Origin: Gilliamella intestini
Lineage (GTDB): Bacteria > Pseudomonadota > Gammaproteobacteria > Enterobacterales > Orbaceae
Assembly (NCBI RefSeq): GCF_900094935.1
Contig: NZ_FMBA01000014.1
Span: 1-57,481 of the forward strand
Direction of reading: 5' to 3'
DNA length: 57,481 nt
Position 1 is the stretch's first letter; every line of letters begins with the position of its first letter. The translations under genes and the position numbers were made by a program. The notes under the pieces were generated by a model. The model saw nothing but the letters and a program-made list of their open reading frames with translations, did not search any database and had not been told where the DNA came from. Of the stretch, positions 17,113 through 27,584 are shown piece after piece.

Positions 17113-17740
17113 ACAAAATACCGCCTACACGGCGGTGAACAAAACATTTGAGTAGCATCATCATTATTAGTCTTTCTAAACCACCTACACGGCGGTGAAC
17201 GGGAAATAAAAGGTATTTCGTTTGAGACACGATTTCTAAACCACCTACACGGCGGTGAACCTGTGGCTATTTTGCTAGGTGAGCGTGAAATTTTTCTAAA
17301 CCACCTACACGGCGGTGAACTCACGTTCATCGTAACAACACGCTTGTATACTTTTCTAAACCACCTACACGGCGGTGAACATGAAGTAATCACCTTTACT
17401 GTTGGCTTGGATTTTCTAAACCACCTACACGGCGGTGAACTTGCAATTAAATCACCATCCAAGAACATTGCATTTCTAAACCACCTACACGGCGGTGAAC
17501 AGCGAACGGATGAATGGTTTAACGCACGGCTATTTCTAAACCACCTACACGGCGGTGAACGTAGCGTTATTCAGAATTTACCAAAAAGATGTTTTCTAAA
17601 CCACCTACACGGCGGTGAACGGAATATCAACGTTTTTTTCAATAATCGTTTTTTTCTAAACCACCTACACGGCGGTGAACTGGTATACATAAAATGTATA
17701 TCAGGTCAGGAGTTTCTAAACCACCTACACGGCGGTGAAC
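17113..17740 (-). CRISPR. Type I-F CRISPR array, 11 repeats and 10 spacers, orphan
   Basis: Eleven 28-bp repeats recur at exactly 60-bp intervals (17113, 17173, 17233, 17293, 17353, 17413, 17473, 17533, 17593, 17653, 17713), separated by ten unique 32-bp spacers. On the minus strand the repeat begins GTTCACCGCCGTGTAGG and ends GGTTTAGAAA, the I-F (Csy) repeat style with a GC-rich hairpin. Repeat and spacer lengths also fit I-F. The repeat at 17113 is degenerate at its crRNA 3' end, so it is the leader-distal repeat. Transcription therefore runs on the minus strand from a leader on the right. No cas1, cas2-3 or csy genes are in the window, so Cas proteins must come from elsewhere or the array is inactive. 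Confidence 0.95.
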
Positions 17741-18059
17741 TAGAAGCCAATATACTATAACTCCATTTAGCAAAAGGCAAATAGGATTTTTTCTGTCAAA
17801 AACCCTTTTTTACAAGACATTCTTAACCTTTTGTTTTTATTTATTTTAATTTATTGTTAAAAAAAAGGGTTAGCTAAATTTTATATTTTGAGGCAATTTT
17901 TAAATTGTATTTTAAAAAATCCATCTAGTGAATTGATTTTATTTTAACTGTAAAATATTACTATACATTATTTTTCTCACTATAAAAAATATGCTTTATT
18001 GCCAACAAACAATAATAAAATTACAATAATTTCACTTTAAACCACTTAAAGCAAAAAAC
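17741..18059 (-). promoter_or_regulatory. Presumed CRISPR leader and intergenic region
   Basis: AT-rich region on the leader-proximal side of the array. On the minus strand it contains TTGACA (17792-17797) and TATAGT (17753-17758) as possible promoter elements, though not well spaced. A long-range inverted pair AACCCTTTTTT / AAAAAAGGGTT lies further out. The 5' region of the acetyltransferase gene is on the other side. Confidence 0.45.
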
Positions 18060-18554
18060 ATGATTACTTACCACGATGCTACATTAGAAGATTTATCATT
18101 TATTGTCGATGTCTATAATTCAACAATTGCTGGTCGCCAAGTGACTGCCGATACAGTGCCTGTTTCTGTTGAAAGTCGATTGGAATGGTTTTATCAGCAT
18201 AACCCTAAAAATCGCCCAATTTGGTTAATTAAATATCAAGATAGACCTTGTGGTTGGATTAGTTTATCTTCGTTTTATGGTCGCCCTGCTTTTTATAAAA
18301 CCGTTGAAATTAGCTTATATCTTCATCAAGATTTTCGAGGCAAAAAAATTGGTCAATTTATGGTGGATAAAATCGAACAATTTGCTAAACAGGCTGGAAT
18401 TGAGGCAATTTTTAGCTATGTGTTTCGACATAACTTACCTAGTGTTAATTTATTTAAAAAAATGCAGTATCAACAATGGGGACTTCTTCCAAAAATTGCT
18501 GAATTAGATAATGTTCAGCGTGATTTAGTGATATTAGGTAAACGGTTAGATTAA
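18060..18554 (+). CDS. GNAT acetyltransferase, phosphinothricin acetyltransferase-like
   Basis: 164 residues. The start MITYHDATLEDLSFIVDVYN and the acetyl-CoA loop DFRGKKIGQFMVDKIEQFA (about residues 96-114) are typical of the Pat/MnaT (YncA) subgroup, which acetylates small amines such as phosphinothricin or methionine derivatives. The C-terminal NLPSVNLFKKMQYQQWG is the usual GNAT motif B. It lies 43 bp upstream of the rhomboid gene on the same strand. Confidence 0.85.
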   Translation: MITYHDATLEDLSFIVDVYNSTIAGRQVTADTVPVSVESRLEWFYQHNPKNRPIWLIKYQDRPCGWISLSSFYGRPAFYKTVEISLYLHQDFRGKKIGQFMVDKIEQFAKQAGIEAIFSYVFRHNLPSVNLFKKMQYQQWGLLPKIAELDNVQRDLVILGKRLD

Positions 18555-18597
18555 CTGACCTCTATCGATAAAATTTACCTATTCAAAAGGATTTTTA

Positions 18598-19329
18598 ATG
18601 AGCACCTTTAATGATATTAAATATTACGCTAGTCAATCTAAAATCACCACAACGCTAGTAGTAATCAATATTCTGTGTTTTTTTGCATTTCGGCTAGTTG
18701 ATAGCCGTGGGTTTTCGCCATTATATGAAAATCATTTTTTGATTGATTGGGGAGCCGATGTTGCGGAGTTAACTTTTTCTGGCCAGTATTGGCGGATGTT
18801 TACCAATTTATTTATGCATATCAGCGTAACGCATTTAGCGATGAATATGCTGGCATTATGGAGCATTGGTCCTATTTTAGAACAGCGCACTCCTCGCCTT
18901 GCTTTTGTTGGCATTTACTTTTTTTCAGGGCTAGTAGGAAGCTTATCAAGCGATATTGCCACCATCAATCAAAATGTGATTAGCTGTGGTGCCTCGGGTG
19001 CTATTTTGGGTATTATTACCGCATTGTTGGCTTATTGTTTGGTGTTTAAAACCAATATACAAGAAATGCCAGTCAAAGCAATGTTGGTGAGTTTAGTATT
19101 AACTGCTGGGTTAGGGTTATTGCCATCTATCGATAATATGGCGCATATCGGTGGTGCTTGCGCTGGTTTTGTACTTGGTGGGGCTGTTTCGTTATGTATT
19201 AAAATGTTCAAATACCCAAGTAAGTTAACTCTGCTTATTATTGGTTTTGTATTTATTGTGACTGCATTGGGGATCTATGTGCAATATATGCACTATGCTT
19301 TGCCTAGTGGTTATTATGTCTATTATTAA
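18598..19329 (+). CDS. Rhomboid family intramembrane serine protease
   Basis: 243 residues with about six hydrophobic helices. Catalytic Ser in GASGAILG (Ser133) and catalytic His in NMAHIGG (His183) form the rhomboid dyad. The region FTNLFMHISVTHLAMNMLAL supplies the conserved H-x3-H-x3-N pattern. Rhomboids cleave membrane proteins within the bilayer. Shine-Dalgarno AAAAGGA precedes the ATG. A shared terminator separates it from lolE. Confidence 0.88.
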   Translation: MSTFNDIKYYASQSKITTTLVVINILCFFAFRLVDSRGFSPLYENHFLIDWGADVAELTFSGQYWRMFTNLFMHISVTHLAMNMLALWSIGPILEQRTPRLAFVGIYFFSGLVGSLSSDIATINQNVISCGASGAILGIITALLAYCLVFKTNIQEMPVKAMLVSLVLTAGLGLLPSIDNMAHIGGACAGFVLGGAVSLCIKMFKYPSKLTLLIIGFVFIVTALGIYVQYMHYALPSGYYVYY

Positions 19330-19336
19330 TAATAAA

Positions 19337-19366
19337 AAGGCGCTGATTATCATTAAACAGCGCCTT
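19337..19366. terminator. Bidirectional terminator between rhomboid gene and lolE
   Basis: Perfect 9-bp stem AAGGCGCTG / CAGCGCCTT. On the minus strand it is followed by TTTTTATT, on the plus strand by ATTTAT. It serves two convergent transcripts. Confidence 0.8.
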
Positions 19367-19383
19367 ATTTATGCAAAAGCTAT

Positions 19384-20622
19384 TTAAAAGCTATTTAAAA
19401 TCCGTGCAGGCTCAATCTTACAGGCTCGTTTAGCTGGATAATAGCTAGCAATTAAGCTAAGTAGCATGGCTGTTATAAACACTATCACCACATCAAACAG
19501 ATGAATTTCGGATGGTAAAAAATCGATAAAATAGATATTGCTATTTAAAATTTTATGCCCCATTAGTGACTCAATAAAGCCCATGATGTTAGATAGTTGC
19601 CATGACAGTATTACGCCTAAAATAACTCCAATTAGACTGCCAATTAACCCTGAAATCACCCCATACCATATAAAAATATGTTTGATTAAACGATTAGTTG
19701 CGCCTAGGGTCTTTAATATGGCAATATCACGCTGTTTATCTTTTACGGCAATGACTAAAGTGGATACAATATTAAAACAGGCCACGCCAATGACCACAAT
19801 CATGGCCAGATACATGATTTGCCTAATCATTTGAATATCACGATACATAAAGCCAAACGTCTGTTCCCAACTATTAAATAACAGATCTTCGTCAAGCCCT
19901 AATGCTGCTTGACCAATAAGGTTATTGGATTGATAAACGTCTTTTACATTTACCATAATACCTGTAACGCTATCGCCCATATTTAGTAATTTCTGTGCAT
20001 CTGTTAATGGAATTAAGGCCATGTTATTACTCAAGCTGCCACTTAATTCTAAAATCCCTACTACTTGCAAACGGACTCTTTTAGGTGGTTTGAGTTGATT
20101 TGGACTACTCGAAACAGGAATTAATAAAGAAACCCATCCCCCTTCACTCACTGATAAATTTTTAGCAAGCCCTGCTCCAATAATAATTTGTTGGCTATCG
20201 GGCTTAAAATCTTGCCATTTATTATTCAGTACATAATTCGGTAGTGAACTGAATTGCATTTCTTGTTCAGGGTCAAGACCTTGTACTTGCACAGCGCCAA
20301 GCTTGCTACCGTTTTCAATTAATCCAGTAAAATTAACAAATGGTAAGGCTGATACAATATTACTATTGTCTTTAAGTTCTTGTTGAACGTGTTGCCAATT
20401 ATCTAAATTGCCGTATTTTGGATAGAATTGTCCATGTGGCACTACCGATAACACTCGATTGTGTAATTCACGTTCAAAGCCATTCATGGCACTTAAACCA
20501 ATAATTAATGCCGCAATACCAATAGCAATGCTGAGTGTTGAGATAATCGAAATTAACGACACCATACCACTTTTACGACGCCCTTTTCGAAATTTTATGG
20601 CGGTAATTAAAGATAAATTCAT
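19384..20622 (-). CDS. lolE: Lipoprotein-releasing ABC transporter permease LolE
   Basis: 412 residues with the MacB/LolCE layout: one N-terminal helix (VSLISIISTLSIAIGIAALI), a large periplasmic domain, then three C-terminal helices. The cytoplasmic coupling loop is AVKDKQRDIAILKTLGATNR. LolCDE extracts lipoproteins from the inner membrane and hands them to LolA. It is the last gene of lolC-lolD-lolE, 12 bp after lolD. Confidence 0.9.
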   Translation of the reverse strand: MNLSLITAIKFRKGRRKSGMVSLISIISTLSIAIGIAALIIGLSAMNGFERELHNRVLSVVPHGQFYPKYGNLDNWQHVQQELKDNSNIVSALPFVNFTGLIENGSKLGAVQVQGLDPEQEMQFSSLPNYVLNNKWQDFKPDSQQIIIGAGLAKNLSVSEGGWVSLLIPVSSSPNQLKPPKRVRLQVVGILELSGSLSNNMALIPLTDAQKLLNMGDSVTGIMVNVKDVYQSNNLIGQAALGLDEDLLFNSWEQTFGFMYRDIQMIRQIMYLAMIVVIGVACFNIVSTLVIAVKDKQRDIAILKTLGATNRLIKHIFIWYGVISGLIGSLIGVILGVILSWQLSNIMGFIESLMGHKILNSNIYFIDFLPSEIHLFDVVIVFITAMLLSLIASYYPAKRACKIEPARILNSF

Positions 20623-20634
20623 ATTAATTATCCA

Positions 20635-21339
20635 TTAATTGTTATCTGATGATGCGCTATCAGAAAGTTGACCATCTCTCATCACCATTTGTTTATCAAG
20701 TTTATTGGCAAGCTCAAGATCATGTGTAACAACCAAAAACGCGGTTCCGTGTTCACGATTTAATTTAATCAGTAGCTCAAAAATAGAATCGGCTGTTGAT
20801 TTATCAAGGTTACCCGTTGGCTCATCAGCCATTACTAAAGCGGGGTTATTAATTAATGCACGCCCTATTGCCACTCGTTGGCGTTCTCCACCAGAAAGCT
20901 CGGAAGGGCGATGATTTGCTCGTTTGACTAAATTAACCGACTCTAGCATTGCCATAGCCCGTTTTTTAGCTTCGTTGGGTAAAACGCCGCCAATTAATAG
21001 TGGCATGGCTACATTTTCAAGCGCGGTAAAGTCAGGCAATAGGTGGTGAAATTGGTAAACAAAGCCAATTTCTTGATTGCGTAGACGTGCCTTTTCTTGT
21101 TCAGATAATTGATTTAACTGATGTGATTTAAAAATAATTTCGCCAGATGTGGGATTATCTAAGCCACCAAGCAAATGCAGTAAAGTGCTTTTACCTGATC
21201 CTGAACTACCTATAATGGCGAGTAATGATTGTGAATAAATGTCAAACGAGACATTTTTTAAAACCTCGGTTACCATTTTGCCTTCGTTATAAGTTTTATA
21301 AAGATTTTTGGCACTTAGTAATATTTGTGAATTATTCAT
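20635..21339 (-). CDS. lolD: Lipoprotein-releasing ABC transporter ATPase LolD
   Basis: 234 residues (E. coli LolD has 233). Walker [11 protein letters not shown]-loop [10 protein letters not shown], signature LSGGERQR, Walker [13 protein letters not shown]. The ATG at 21339 overlaps the lolC stop (21332) by 8 bp, implying coupling. A longer in-frame start at 21375 lies well inside lolC and is less likely. Confidence 0.92.
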   Translation of the reverse strand: MNNSQILLSAKNLYKTYNEGKMVTEVLKNVSFDIYSQSLLAIIGSSGSGKSTLLHLLGGLDNPTSGEIIFKSHQLNQLSEQEKARLRNQEIGFVYQFHHLLPDFTALENVAMPLLIGGVLPNEAKKRAMAMLESVNLVKRANHRPSELSGGERQRVAIGRALINNPALVMADEPTGNLDKSTADSIFELLIKLNREHGTAFLVVTHDLELANKLDKQMVMRDGQLSDSASSDNN

Positions 21340-22543
21340 AACGTAAAGCCTCGGCAGGTTGAATATTGGCGGCACGATATGCAGGATAAAGTGTTGAAAT
21401 TAGCGATAACATAAGCAATCCAATAATAATTAAAATAATTTGCGATGGTTCAACTAATGAAGGTAGCAAGATACCAGCTAAAGATAAACCTAACACTTGC
21501 ATGATTTCGTTTAAGTTAATGGCAAGTAGCAGTCCTAAGGCGCTACCTAATAACGTGCCAATTATTCCTGAACTTGCACCTTGAATAATAAAAATTAACA
21601 TAATTTTAAAGCGAGACAGACCTTGTGTTTTTAAAATAGCGACTTCGCCTTGCTTTTCCATCACCAACAAGCTTAATGAAGTAATAATGTTAAAAGCCGC
21701 AACAATCACAATCAGGCTAATGAGTAATCCCATAACATTTTTTTCCATTTTAATGGCCTGAAATAATTCACCTCGTTTAGCTCGCCAATCTTTAAAGACT
21801 AATCCTTCAGGTAATGGGGTGCTGGTTATCGAGGCAATATCGAGTGGTTTATCTAAAAATAGACGCCAACTGCTAATCATATTAGGAGGATAACGTAATA
21901 AGTTTTTAGCATCTGATTGATTGACATAAATAAGCGTTTGATTGATATCGTGGTTAACCGTAAACAGTCCTACAATATTAAATAAACGCTGGGAAGGTAT
22001 ACGCCCAACTGGGGTAATTTGACTTGCATCTGTTACCATTAAACGTATTTTATCGCCAACGGTTACACCTAATTGATTAGCTAACGTTTGCCCTATGATA
22101 ACATTGTACTGCCCTGCTTGAAGATCTAAGAACGATCCACTATAGATATAATCATTAATAGGATCATCATCTTCTGGGTTAATGCCCATTAGTGTGCTTA
22201 CAGTGATACTTTGCTCACTTTGCAAAACCACATCACTCGACACTAAAGGACTAATACGATTAACACCTTGAATCAGATTGAATTGCTCGCGAGTAATGAC
22301 CTTAGGATCTATCCTACCTTGTGGTGTTGTGATCTGGGCTTGAGGTAAAAACTTTAAAATACTACTTTGCATCTGATCTTCAAGCCCGTTCATGACTGAT
22401 AAGACCACAATTAGACCAATTGAACCTAACATAATCCCAATCATCGACAACCATGATACAAAGCGACCAAACCCATCTGTTTTTTGCCCGTATACATAGC
22501 GCAAACCAATAAAAAATACTAATGGACGAAATATTTTTGACAT
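21332..22543 (-). CDS. lolC: Lipoprotein-releasing ABC transporter permease LolC
   Basis: 403 residues. N-terminus [20 protein letters not shown], first helix [20 protein letters not shown], a large periplasmic domain and three C-terminal helices with the coupling loop [20 protein letters not shown]. First gene of the lol operon, transcribed divergently from mfd. Its start codon lies directly beside dispersed repeat copy 3, whose CAGG may act as a weak ribosome-binding element. Confidence 0.91.
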   Translation of the reverse strand: MSKIFRPLVFFIGLRYVYGQKTDGFGRFVSWLSMIGIMLGSIGLIVVLSVMNGLEDQMQSSILKFLPQAQITTPQGRIDPKVITREQFNLIQGVNRISPLVSSDVVLQSEQSITVSTLMGINPEDDDPINDYIYSGSFLDLQAGQYNVIIGQTLANQLGVTVGDKIRLMVTDASQITPVGRIPSQRLFNIVGLFTVNHDINQTLIYVNQSDAKNLLRYPPNMISSWRLFLDKPLDIASITSTPLPEGLVFKDWRAKRGELFQAIKMEKNVMGLLISLIVIVAAFNIITSLSLLVMEKQGEVAILKTQGLSRFKIMLIFIIQGASSGIIGTLLGSALGLLLAINLNEIMQVLGLSLAGILLPSLVEPSQIILIIIGLLMLSLISTLYPAYRAANIQPAEALRYE

Positions 22544-22580
22544 AAACGTATATATTACCTGAAACTTTTTTACAAAGTTT
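22543..22580 (+). repeat. Dispersed intergenic repeat, copy 3
   Basis: TAAACGTATATATTA followed by CCTGAAACTTTTTTACAAAG. It abuts the lolC start codon on the minus strand and lies in the lolC-mfd divergent intergenic region. Confidence 0.6.
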
Positions 22581-22649
22581 TGCTAGTTAAATGCAAGGTG
22601 CTTATCATACAGGATTAAACAGTTATAGAAAACAACCTCATACTTACGT

Positions 22650-22655
22650 TATAAT
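22650..22655 (+). promoter_or_regulatory. Candidate -10 element for mfd
   Basis: TATAAT, 38 bp before the mfd ATG. The matching -35 is poor. Confidence 0.35.
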
Positions 22656-22692
22656 CTGACAATAAATTTTCAGCGACATCAACGAACTCATC

Positions 22693-25600
22693 ATGTCTAA
22701 AACAGTTAATATTTCAAACTTAATTCCTCAAAAATCAGGTGAAGTAAAGCAAATTGGGCAGCTAGTTGGCTCTTCCTTATCACAATTTTGCGCTCAAGCT
22801 ATAGATGCACATGAAGGTATTGTTGTGATTGTCACTGATGATATGCAACAAACCTCGCGCATTCATGAAGAACTAAAGCAGTTTACATCCTTCCCTTCTA
22901 TTATCTTTCCAGATTGGGAAACATTGCCTTATGACAGCTTTTCTCCTCATCAAGATATCGTATCAGAACGCTTATCTTGCCTTTATCATCTTGGACATTT
23001 AACCAAAGGGGCGTTAATTTTACCCATTAATACCTTAATGCAAAAAGTCTGCCCACAAAGTTATTTGGGTGGACATGTTTTTATTATGAAAAAAGGCTTA
23101 CAAATTAGCCGAGAACATTTACGCCTTCAACTTGAAAATGCTGGCTATCGTTCAGTCAGCCAAGTTATGGAGCATGGCGAATATGCTACTCGTGGAGCAC
23201 TTTTTGATATCTACCCCATGGGCAGTGATAAGCCTTATCGTATCGATTTCTTTGATGATGAAATCGACAGCATCCGTACTTTTGATGTCGAAACTCAACG
23301 TACCTTTGGTGAAATTGCTGAAATACAATTGCTACCAGCCCATGAGTTTCCTTTCGATAAAACAGCTATCGAGTTGTTTCGTAGTCAATTTCGAGAACAA
23401 TTTGAGGTTAGATTAGACTCAGAAAGCATCTATCAACAAGTTAGTAAAAATATTTTGCCAACCGGTATTGAATATTGGCAAGCACTGTTTTTTAACGAAC
23501 CATTGACACCTCTATTCTCTTATTTTTTAGCAAATAGCTTAATTATCAATACAGTTAATATTGAGCAATATGCTAACAAATATTGGCAAGATATTACCCA
23601 ACGTTATGAAAGCCGCAAAGTCGATCCTATGCGACCATTACTTGCACCAAATGTTATTTGGTCTAAAACTGACGAGATTTTTGCCAATTTCAAAAACTAC
23701 CCAAGAATGGTTTTATCGCATGCAATAACGACTGAATCAAATAAAAACGTTAATTTGCCTTATGTAGCATTACCTAATATTGCTATTGAGATCCAACAAA
23801 AAGATCCTTATTTGCAATTTCAAAAATTTGTTGAAAATTTTGCAGGAACAATCATCTTTTCGGTTGAATCAGAAGGACGCAAAGAGGCTTTACAAGAAAT
23901 TCTTGGACGAATTCGTATTCATCCCACTACCATCAATTTACTTGATGAACGAAAAAGCAGTGATAGCCGATTTTATTTAATCGTTGGAGCTAGTGAACAA
24001 GGCTTTATCAATCAGCAAGATAATTTTGCCTTTATTACTGAAAATGAGCTATTAGGACGACGAGTAGTTCGTCGCAAAAAAGAAAATAAACAAGCTATCA
24101 ATACTGATTCACTTATTCGTAGTTTAGCTGAACTCACACCCGGCAAACCCGTTGTCCATTTAGAACATGGCGTTGGTCGATATGCAGGACTTACCACATT
24201 AGAAACAGGGGGGATTACGGCTGAATATCTTATTCTATTATATGCCAATGACACCAAGCTTTATGTTCCTGTTTCATCATTAAATCTAATTAGCCGTTAT
24301 TCTGGTGGCGATGAAGAAAACGCACCACTCAATAAATTAGGTACTGATGCTTGGAGTAAAGCACGGCAAAAAGCGGCCGAAAAAGTACGAGATGTTGCAG
24401 CTGAATTACTAGATATTTACGCTGAACGTGAAAGTAAACCCGGATTTGAATTTAAACAAGACCGAGAGCAGTATGAACTATTTTGCCAAGGGTTTCCTTA
24501 TCAAGAAACCGATGATCAACAAAATGCCATTGGGGCAGTAATTGGCGATATGTGCTCTCCTTATGCCATGGATAGATTAGTCTGTGGTGATGTTGGATTT
24601 GGTAAAACAGAAGTAGCGATCCGCGCTGCTTTTTTAGCCGTTATTAATCATAAACAAACAGCAGTTTTAGTTCCTACAACTTTACTTGCAGAACAACATT
24701 ACGAAAGCTTTTGTGATCGCTTTGCAAACTGGCCAATTCGCATAGAAAGCCTGTCTCGATTCAAAACCGCCAAACAACAAAAAAGTATTATAGAAGCTCT
24801 TGGTGAAGGCAAAATTGATATTGTAATTGGCACACATAAATTGTTACAAGAAGATATCAAATGGAAAGATTTAGGCTTGTTGATTGTTGATGAAGAACAT
24901 CGTTTTGGCGTCCGCCAAAAAGAACGAATTAAAGCAATGCGAGCAAACATTGATATTCTAACACTAACCGCAACGCCAATTCCAAGAACCCTCAACATGG
25001 CAATGAGTGGTATGCGGGATCTTTCTATTATTGCGACCCCTCCAGCTCGCCGATTAGCAGTGAAAACCTTTGTTCGAGAATATGATGATCTCGTGATTAG
25101 AGAAGCCATTTTGCGTGAAATTTTACGTGGTGGTCAGATTTATTACTTACACAATGATATTTCTGATATCGAAAAAGTAAGCGAAAAACTAGCAGAGCTG
25201 GTGCCCGAAGCACGAATTACTATTGGTCATGGGCAAATGCATGAACGCGACTTAGAGCGCGTAATGAATGACTTTCATCATCAACGTTTTAACATACTTG
25301 TTTGTACAACCATTGTTGAAACTGGTATCGACATTCCTAATGCCAATACTATTATCATTGATCGTGCCGATAAATTTGGTTTAGCCCAGTTACATCAGCT
25401 CAGAGGACGAGTTGGACGTTCTTATCATCAGGCTTATGCTTATCTATTAACTCCACATCCTAAATTACTCACTAAAGATGCAAAAAAACGCCTAGAAGCA
25501 ATTGCCTCACTTGAAGATTTAGGTGCAGGTTTTGCTCTAGCCACACACGATCTTGAAATTCGAGGTGCTGGGGAGTTATTAGGCAGCGATCAAAGTGGTC

Positions 25601-26151
25601 AAATTGAAACTATTGGCTTTAACCTTTATATTGAACTGCTTGATGATGCGGTCAAATCACTAAAAGAAGGCAAAGAACCAACACTCGAATCATTACTCAA
25701 TAATCAACAAACAGAAATTGAGTTACGCTTGCCAACACTCATTCCTGATGATTTTATTCCCGATGTTAATACACGTTTATCACTATATAAACGTATTGCG
25801 AGTATCACCGATCTTATCGAACTCACCGATATTCAAGTTGAAATGCGAGATCGTTTTGGTAAATTGCCCGATGCAGTGCTTTTTTTACTAGAAACTACCA
25901 AAATCCGTTATCACGCAACTCAATTAGGCATTACTAAGATTGAATTTGGTGAAAAAGGCGGTTATATTGAATTCGGTAATAGTAATAAGGTTTCAGTCGA
26001 TTACTTAATTGAAATAATTCAAAAAGAACCAAAAAATTATCGCTTAGAAAGTTCAAATCGATTAAAATTACAAAAATCAGAATTGCAACGAATCGATCGT
26101 ATTGAATATATCAAAAATTTGTTGTCTGATTTTACAAATCATCAAGAATGA
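22693..26151 (+). CDS. mfd: Transcription-repair coupling factor Mfd
   Basis: 1152 residues (E. coli Mfd has 1148). Mfd removes RNA polymerase stalled at lesions and recruits UvrA. The N-terminal UvrB-like module carries FPDWETLPYDSFSPHQDIVS. The RNA-polymerase interaction domain begins near PGKPVVHLEHGVGRYAGL. The RecG-like translocase shows CGDVGFGKTEVAIRAAF, VDEEHRFGV, TATPIPRTLNM and LRGRVGRS. The C-terminal TRCF domain ends the protein. A decayed copy of this gene's 3' end appears at 27585-27711. Confidence 0.95.
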   Translation: MSKTVNISNLIPQKSGEVKQIGQLVGSSLSQFCAQAIDAHEGIVVIVTDDMQQTSRIHEELKQFTSFPSIIFPDWETLPYDSFSPHQDIVSERLSCLYHLGHLTKGALILPINTLMQKVCPQSYLGGHVFIMKKGLQISREHLRLQLENAGYRSVSQVMEHGEYATRGALFDIYPMGSDKPYRIDFFDDEIDSIRTFDVETQRTFGEIAEIQLLPAHEFPFDKTAIELFRSQFREQFEVRLDSESIYQQVSKNILPTGIEYWQALFFNEPLTPLFSYFLANSLIINTVNIEQYANKYWQDITQRYESRKVDPMRPLLAPNVIWSKTDEIFANFKNYPRMVLSHAITTESNKNVNLPYVALPNIAIEIQQKDPYLQFQKFVENFAGTIIFSVESEGRKEALQEILGRIRIHPTTINLLDERKSSDSRFYLIVGASEQGFINQQDNFAFITENELLGRRVVRRKKENKQAINTDSLIRSLAELTPGKPVVHLEHGVGRYAGLTTLETGGITAEYLILLYANDTKLYVPVSSLNLISRYSGGDEENAPLNKLGTDAWSKARQKAAEKVRDVAAELLDIYAERESKPGFEFKQDREQYELFCQGFPYQETDDQQNAIGAVIGDMCSPYAMDRLVCGDVGFGKTEVAIRAAFLAVINHKQTAVLVPTTLLAEQHYESFCDRFANWPIRIESLSRFKTAKQQKSIIEALGEGKIDIVIGTHKLLQEDIKWKDLGLLIVDEEHRFGVRQKERIKAMRANIDILTLTATPIPRTLNMAMSGMRDLSIIATPPARRLAVKTFVREYDDLVIREAILREILRGGQIYYLHNDISDIEKVSEKLAELVPEARITIGHGQMHERDLERVMNDFHHQRFNILVCTTIVETGIDIPNANTIIIDRADKFGLAQLHQLRGRVGRSYHQAYAYLLTPHPKLLTKDAKKRLEAIASLEDLGAGFALATHDLEIRGAGELLGSDQSGQIETIGFNLYIELLDDAVKSLKEGKEPTLESLLNNQQTEIELRLPTLIPDDFIPDVNTRLSLYKRIASITDLIELTDIQVEMRDRFGKLPDAVLFLLETTKIRYHATQLGITKIEFGEKGGYIEFGNSNKVSVDYLIEIIQKEPKNYRLESSNRLKLQKSELQRIDRIEYIKNLLSDFTNHQE

Positions 26152-26181
26152 TAATTTAAAATATAACTTAAGAGAACGAAA

Positions 26182-27471
26182 ATGAAAAAAACAACTTTAG
26201 CTATAGGAATAGTTGCCGTATTAGGAATCGCTTACGTTGGTACGGCATGGTACACTGGTAACATAATTGAAAGAGATATTGACAACCAATTAGCACTAAT
26301 CAACAACAAAGCCAATCAACTTGAAAATAACTTAACATTTTCTATTACCAAAAGTCATTATGAAAAAGGAATTTTCTCAACTAAATTACACCTAACTGTA
26401 ACAGCGTCAGAAAACAATTCGTTTTATGGTGAAGACACAGCCCCAACAACGCTATTTGATGACAATGTCACCATCCACCATGGCCCTTTCCCTATTGTGG
26501 CTCTTGCTGAAGGGACATTCGCTCCACAAATGGCGTGGTTAGAATACGAAATGAGTGAACAAATCAGCCCACAACTTTGGAAATTAGCCGGTAATCAGCC
26601 ATTTATTACTGGGCATGTTGGTATGAGTTATGGCAAATATCTCACTGTTAAGTTAAAAAACAAAGCCATCGAGGTCGGGCAAAACGAAATTCCAATTCTC
26701 AATGGTACATTGTCTCTTGGCAAAGGTAGTTACACCTTTAGCGGGTATACTAGTGGTACGGACATTAGCTCTAAAATAGAGATCGATAAGTTTTCATTTA
26801 ATCATTTCCAATTATTTAGAGCTGATCCTACTTTGGTGGTGGTTAATAAATTCGTTATGAATCATAATGCTAATTTAAATAGCGACACAAATACAGCTGA
26901 GGGGTCGCTTTCTAGTCATATTGATTCAATTATTTATGGTCAACACAATTTGGGAACTGTTTCATTAGATTTTGATTTCCAAGGATTTGATAAACAACTA
27001 TTTAATTATCAAATAGGCATGAACTACCCTGATTCTGACTTAAATGATATCGACAAAAAACATAATATCAGATTTTCATTAAACAAATTCAATTGGCAAA
27101 CATCTAGTGGCGATATTAATGCTAACCTAATGTTTGATATCTCTGATTTTAATAGTGAAGTCCTTGATAAAGAAGATTACGAAAAAATTAACGCGCTAAA
27201 ATTCAAGCTTGAAGCACCATTTGACGTATTAGCTCGTTTATCAGCACAAATTAAGTCTCCTGATACCAATGATATAACTTCACAAATTGCTGAAGAAAAG
27301 CAAAACATACAACAAATGTCTGGCTTCCTTGTCCATAAATCCCCATTTTTAACATTAAGCAATGGTAAAACCGATGGTATTTATTCAGATGTTAGTCTAA
27401 CCAAAGACGGCGACGAAGTTAACGTAAATGGTAAAAAAGTGTCAAAAGAAGAATTTTTTGATAACCTATAA
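26182..27471 (+). CDS. YdgA family (DUF945) protein, first tandem copy
   Basis: 429 residues. The N-terminal signal anchor (MKKTTLAIGIVAVLGIAYVG TAWYTG, shown in two parts) is typical of YdgA. It is followed by the family pattern VTIHHGPFPI and a long beta-rich periplasmic region. The C-terminus has NGKTDGIYSDVSLTKDG and VNGKKVSKEEF. The function of YdgA is not established. It is shorter than its neighbour (429 against 495) because about 65 mid-protein residues are missing. It lies 30 bp after mfd and probably belongs to the same transcript. Confidence 0.75.
   Translation: MKKTTLAIGIVAVLGIAYVGTAWYTGNIIERDIDNQLALINNKANQLENNLTFSITKSHYEKGIFSTKLHLTVTASENNSFYGEDTAPTTLFDDNVTIHHGPFPIVALAEGTFAPQMAWLEYEMSEQISPQLWKLAGNQPFITGHVGMSYGKYLTVKLKNKAIEVGQNEIPILNGTLSLGKGSYTFSGYTSGTDISSKIEIDKFSFNHFQLFRADPTLVVVNKFVMNHNANLNSDTNTAEGSLSSHIDSIIYGQHNLGTVSLDFDFQGFDKQLFNYQIGMNYPDSDLNDIDKKHNIRFSLNKFNWQTSSGDINANLMFDISDFNSEVLDKEDYEKINALKFKLEAPFDVLARLSAQIKSPDTNDITSQIAEEKQNIQQMSGFLVHKSPFLTLSNGKTDGIYSDVSLTKDGDEVNVNGKKVSKEEFFDNL
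26459..26471. promoter_or_regulatory. matS-like site, 12 of 13
   Basis: ATGACAATGTCAC differs from GTGAC-RNY-GTCAC only at the first base. Weak on its own. Confidence 0.25.
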
Positions 27472-27498
27472 CTTACCAAATTACTTTCCAAAATAACC

Positions 27499-27530
27499 AA
27501 TTCCACCAATACTATTGGTGGAATTTTGTT
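27499..27530 (+). terminator. Terminator after first ydgA-like gene
   Basis: AATTCCACCAAT-ACT-ATTGGTGGAATT, a perfect 12-bp stem followed by TTGTTTTT. Confidence 0.85.
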
Positions 27531-27584
27531 TTTCCTTTCCCCCTTTTCCCCTTAAAAAGAAACCTGTCAATAGATATAAGTTGA

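Noticed and set aside
17263-17760. Long plus-strand frame with repeating FLNHLHGGE, and a minus-strand frame (17109-17468) with repeating SPPCRWFRK
   Set aside because: Both are artefacts of the CRISPR array. Its 60-bp period is a multiple of three, so frames without a stop in the repeat stay open across spacers.
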